64,000 bases of DNA from the NCBI GenBank assembly GCA_946222995.1, contig CAMIOS010000002.1:131824-195823 (forward strand), written 5' to 3'. A model generated the notes under the pieces. That model was given only the letters and a program-made list of their open reading frames with translations, made no database searches and was not told where the DNA came from. Both the position numbers and the translations under genes were made by a program. This stretch comes from an uncultured Enhydrobacter sp. (GTDB taxonomy: Bacteria > Pseudomonadota > Gammaproteobacteria > Pseudomonadales > Moraxellaceae). Below, one piece after another: positions 63,648-64,000 of the stretch. Position 1 is the first letter of the stretch, and every line of letters begins with the position of its first letter.

Positions 63648-64000
63648 TTCTTGGTTACGTCTTATGACGCGCTGACCCAATGGTGATTCAAACGCTGATT
63701 AAATAAGCTTTAGTCATCCTTTGCTAAAGCATCTAAGCAATTTTTAGCTTATATTAATGAACAAGTTAGGTTATTGTCAATCTAAAATGATACATTTTTT
63801 ATCGAAATAAAATTAACTATGATTTATGGGGTGACTTAGCTTTTGCATAGCCCAAAAAAAACCCCTGCTAAACATAACAGGGGTCAATGATTTATCGAAT
63901 TTTAATAGCGATGTGGAAAGATGCAACATCTTAATCTTATTAATCTAGAACTTACGCACTATCTTAAACTAAAAAGACATGATAGCCCTAGCCAAATTTT
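63648..64000. other. Right-edge intergenic region
   Basis: About 350 AT-rich bases. It contains an inverted repeat GCTTTAG/CTAAAGC at 63707-63730 and the minus-strand terminator at 63853-63884. No open frame or RNA gene was seen. Confidence 0.5.
63853..63884 (-). terminator. Intrinsic terminator of a gene right of the window
   Basis: ACCCCTG at 63861-63867 and CAGGGGT at 63878-63884, with eight T residues following on the minus strand. No gene of the window precedes it on that strand, so it should end a transcript that comes from beyond the right edge. Confidence 0.75.

Noticed and set aside
63707..63730. GCTTTAG/CTAAAGC inverted repeat at the right edge
   Set aside because: Short stem without a T run on either strand and no gene context; may be chance in AT-rich DNA.

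Overview
The window looks like chromosome of a gammaproteobacterium of the Moraxellaceae, most like the Moraxella (Faucicola) osloensis or Psychrobacter branch. This rests on protein resemblance, moderate G+C (low to mid 40s by eye), and the conserved order pilM-N-O-P-Q, aroK, aroB, SPOR protein, gltB, gltD. The species is an inference; there is no rRNA in the window. I saw no tRNA, rRNA, CRISPR array, insertion sequence or prophage.

Layout. 1-965: 5' part of a polysaccharide flippase gene that runs off the left edge. 1280-15853 (minus strand): glutamate synthase (gltBD), a SPOR-domain protein in the place E. coli keeps damX, shikimate genes aroB and aroK, and the type IV pilus assembly genes pilQPONM. 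mrcA (PBP1A) diverges from pilM and converges on trpB. 18891-21622: trpB, ydfG and trpF. 21722-25429: a small sulfur-flavoured group (DUF2892 protein, SulP transporter, DUF442 protein, small membrane protein, YaiI). 25477-29854: a SMI1/KNR4-like protein, epmA, pdxB, gltS. 29905-32850: a 981-residue tail-anchored protein I do not recognise. 33041-44628: a redox and repair island (ahpF, ydcH, a LeuE-type exporter, cytX, ahpC, oxyR, sbcD, sbcC). 44744-53772: lysO, an ohr remnant, nemA, a CPA1 antiporter, a hybrid histidine kinase, tcdA, tatD and three small or secreted proteins.

53935-63563 (minus strand) is a leucine/isovalerate degradation (liu) operon, read as acyl-CoA ligase, liuB, DUF1810 gene, liuC, liuD, liuE, orphan gene, liuA. 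It is the most unusual part of the window. liuD and liuE each carry a frameshift. A strongly AT-rich gene of unknown function sits between liuE and liuA, and a DUF1810 gene plus a REP-like hairpin sit between liuB and liuC. All other large genes are intact, so the damage is concentrated here, apart from a separate internal deletion in an ohr gene near 45.8 kb. The remaining operon could make isovaleryl-CoA dehydrogenase and methylglutaconyl-CoA hydratase, but as read not a complete methylcrotonyl-CoA carboxylase or HMG-CoA lyase.

Start codons were moved from the longest open frame where a Shine-Dalgarno sequence or family N-terminus argued for it: gltB, the SPOR gene, aroK, pilP, pilM (GTG), ydfG, the DUF442 gene, yaiI, gltS, ahpF, the LeuE-type gene, sbcD, the RsiV-like gene and the acyl-CoA ligase. 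Many operon ends carry clear intrinsic terminators, which support the transcription units given.
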